This document shows positions 5,531 to 5,830 of a DNA stretch of 5,830 nucleotides, piece by piece. Location of the stretch: the NCBI GenBank assembly GCA_012727625.1, contig JAAYGP010000236.1:1-5830 (forward strand), given 5' to 3'. Below the pieces are notes generated by a model, which saw only the letters and a list, made by a program, of their open reading frames with translations, was not told the DNA's origin and did not search any database. Position 1 is the stretch's first letter. Each line of letters begins with the position of its first letter. Source of the stretch: Clostridiaceae bacterium (GTDB lineage: Bacteria > Bacillota > Clostridia > DSM-8532). The translations under genes and the position numbers were made by a program.

Positions 5531-5542
5531 CCCCCCCACCCC
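5531..5542 (-). promoter_or_regulatory. Unusual G-only ribosome binding site of the diguanylate cyclase
   Basis: Read on the - strand this is GGGG-T-GGGGGGG, ending two bases before ATG 5528. AGGGGTG can pair with the anti-Shine-Dalgarno sequence about 8 bases from the start. The run of seven G next to the start codon is a homopolymer that could vary in length by slippage. Confidence 0.6.
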
Positions 5543-5564
5543 TGCAAGATTTTTTCTTATTTTA

Positions 5565-5570
5565 ATTATA
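5565..5570 (-). promoter_or_regulatory. Possible -10 box of the diguanylate cyclase gene
   Basis: TATAAT on the - strand, 37 bases before ATG 5528, is a perfect -10 hexamer. The best -35-like words upstream (TAGAAA at 17 bases, TTGGTA at 21) are poor, and the surrounding DNA is very AT-rich, so a chance match is possible. Confidence 0.4.
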
Positions 5571-5830
5571 CATATAATTGCATAAATTTTCTACCAAATT
5601 TTAAATATTTGAAATATCTGATTGATTTCCTACAAAATCTTTAATAAATATCTGGAATATATTCACTTGCACAGTATTAACAATTGGACAAAAAGTTTTT
5701 TACTTAATTTTTTTGATTGCCGGAACAAAATTATTAAGGATTCATGATCTTAAATTTAGACGAAAAGAAAATAAAAAGTTCCATTTTTAAATATATCATT
5801 AAAATTGTTTGTATGAATCTGAACAAAAGC
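5571..5830. other. AT-rich stretch without a recognisable gene
   Basis: No convincing coding frame on either strand. Visible small structures are a direct repeat AAATATCTG (5612-5620 and 5646-5654, 34 bases apart), a palindrome ATATTT-g-AAATAT (5605-5617), a 10-bp palindrome GAATATATTC (5655-5664), and A/T homopolymer runs around 5694-5714. It is probably the upstream control region of the cyclase gene plus spacer. The gene beyond 5830 is not visible. Confidence 0.6.

Noticed and set aside
5690..5715. A/T-run stem considered as a terminator
   Set aside because: Only AAGT/ACTT pairing with no GC stem; expected by chance in such AT-rich DNA.

Overview
The window looks like chromosomal DNA of a low- to mid-GC, Gram-positive, anaerobic spore-former of the class Clostridia. 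The evidence is a bacterial V-type (A/V) ATPase operon, strong AGGAGG-type ribosome sites, sigma-A promoters of the TTGACA-N17-TATAAT kind, a Bacillus-type spore-coat transglutaminase and a membrane diguanylate cyclase. The genus is a guess (a Ruminiclostridium/Acetivibrio-like organism would fit).

Layout. Positions 1-2217 (+ strand) hold the end of a V-type ATPase operon: the C-terminus of catalytic subunit A, then complete subunits B and D, tightly packed. D is commonly the last gene of such operons, and the unrelated DNA after it agrees. Positions 2261-2830 (- strand) hold what I read as a collapsed YtrA-type regulator/ABC-transporter operon. It has a good promoter, an elaborate palindromic operator and a GntR-family regulator broken by an in-frame TGA and a 1-nt frame change. 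A stub of about 15 codons of an ABC ATPase gene follows, and perhaps the old terminator. Positions 2933-3706 (+) encode a complete protein-glutamine gamma-glutamyltransferase (Tgl) with its Cys/Glu/His catalytic residues. Facing it on the - strand are a small membrane zinc-ribbon protein (3727-4149) and a 7-TM GGDEF diguanylate cyclase (4206-5528). The zinc-ribbon gene has its own consensus-perfect sigma-A promoter in the 56-nt gap between the two. Positions 5529-5830 are AT-rich, with only the leader of the cyclase gene recognisable.

How the parts relate. The ATPase block is a housekeeping rotary ion pump. Tgl, by family knowledge, cross-links spore-coat protein through epsilon-(gamma-glutamyl)lysine bonds. 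The cyclase makes c-di-GMP in response to an unknown membrane signal, with product inhibition predicted from an intact RxxD I-site. The zinc-ribbon protein has no function I recognise, but it is probably partly co-transcribed with the cyclase. I see no CRISPR array, tRNA, rRNA, insertion sequence or phage gene. The most unusual part of the window is the decayed (or recoded) YtrA-like operon with its intact control region. The second is the unnamed membrane zinc-ribbon protein downstream of the cyclase.
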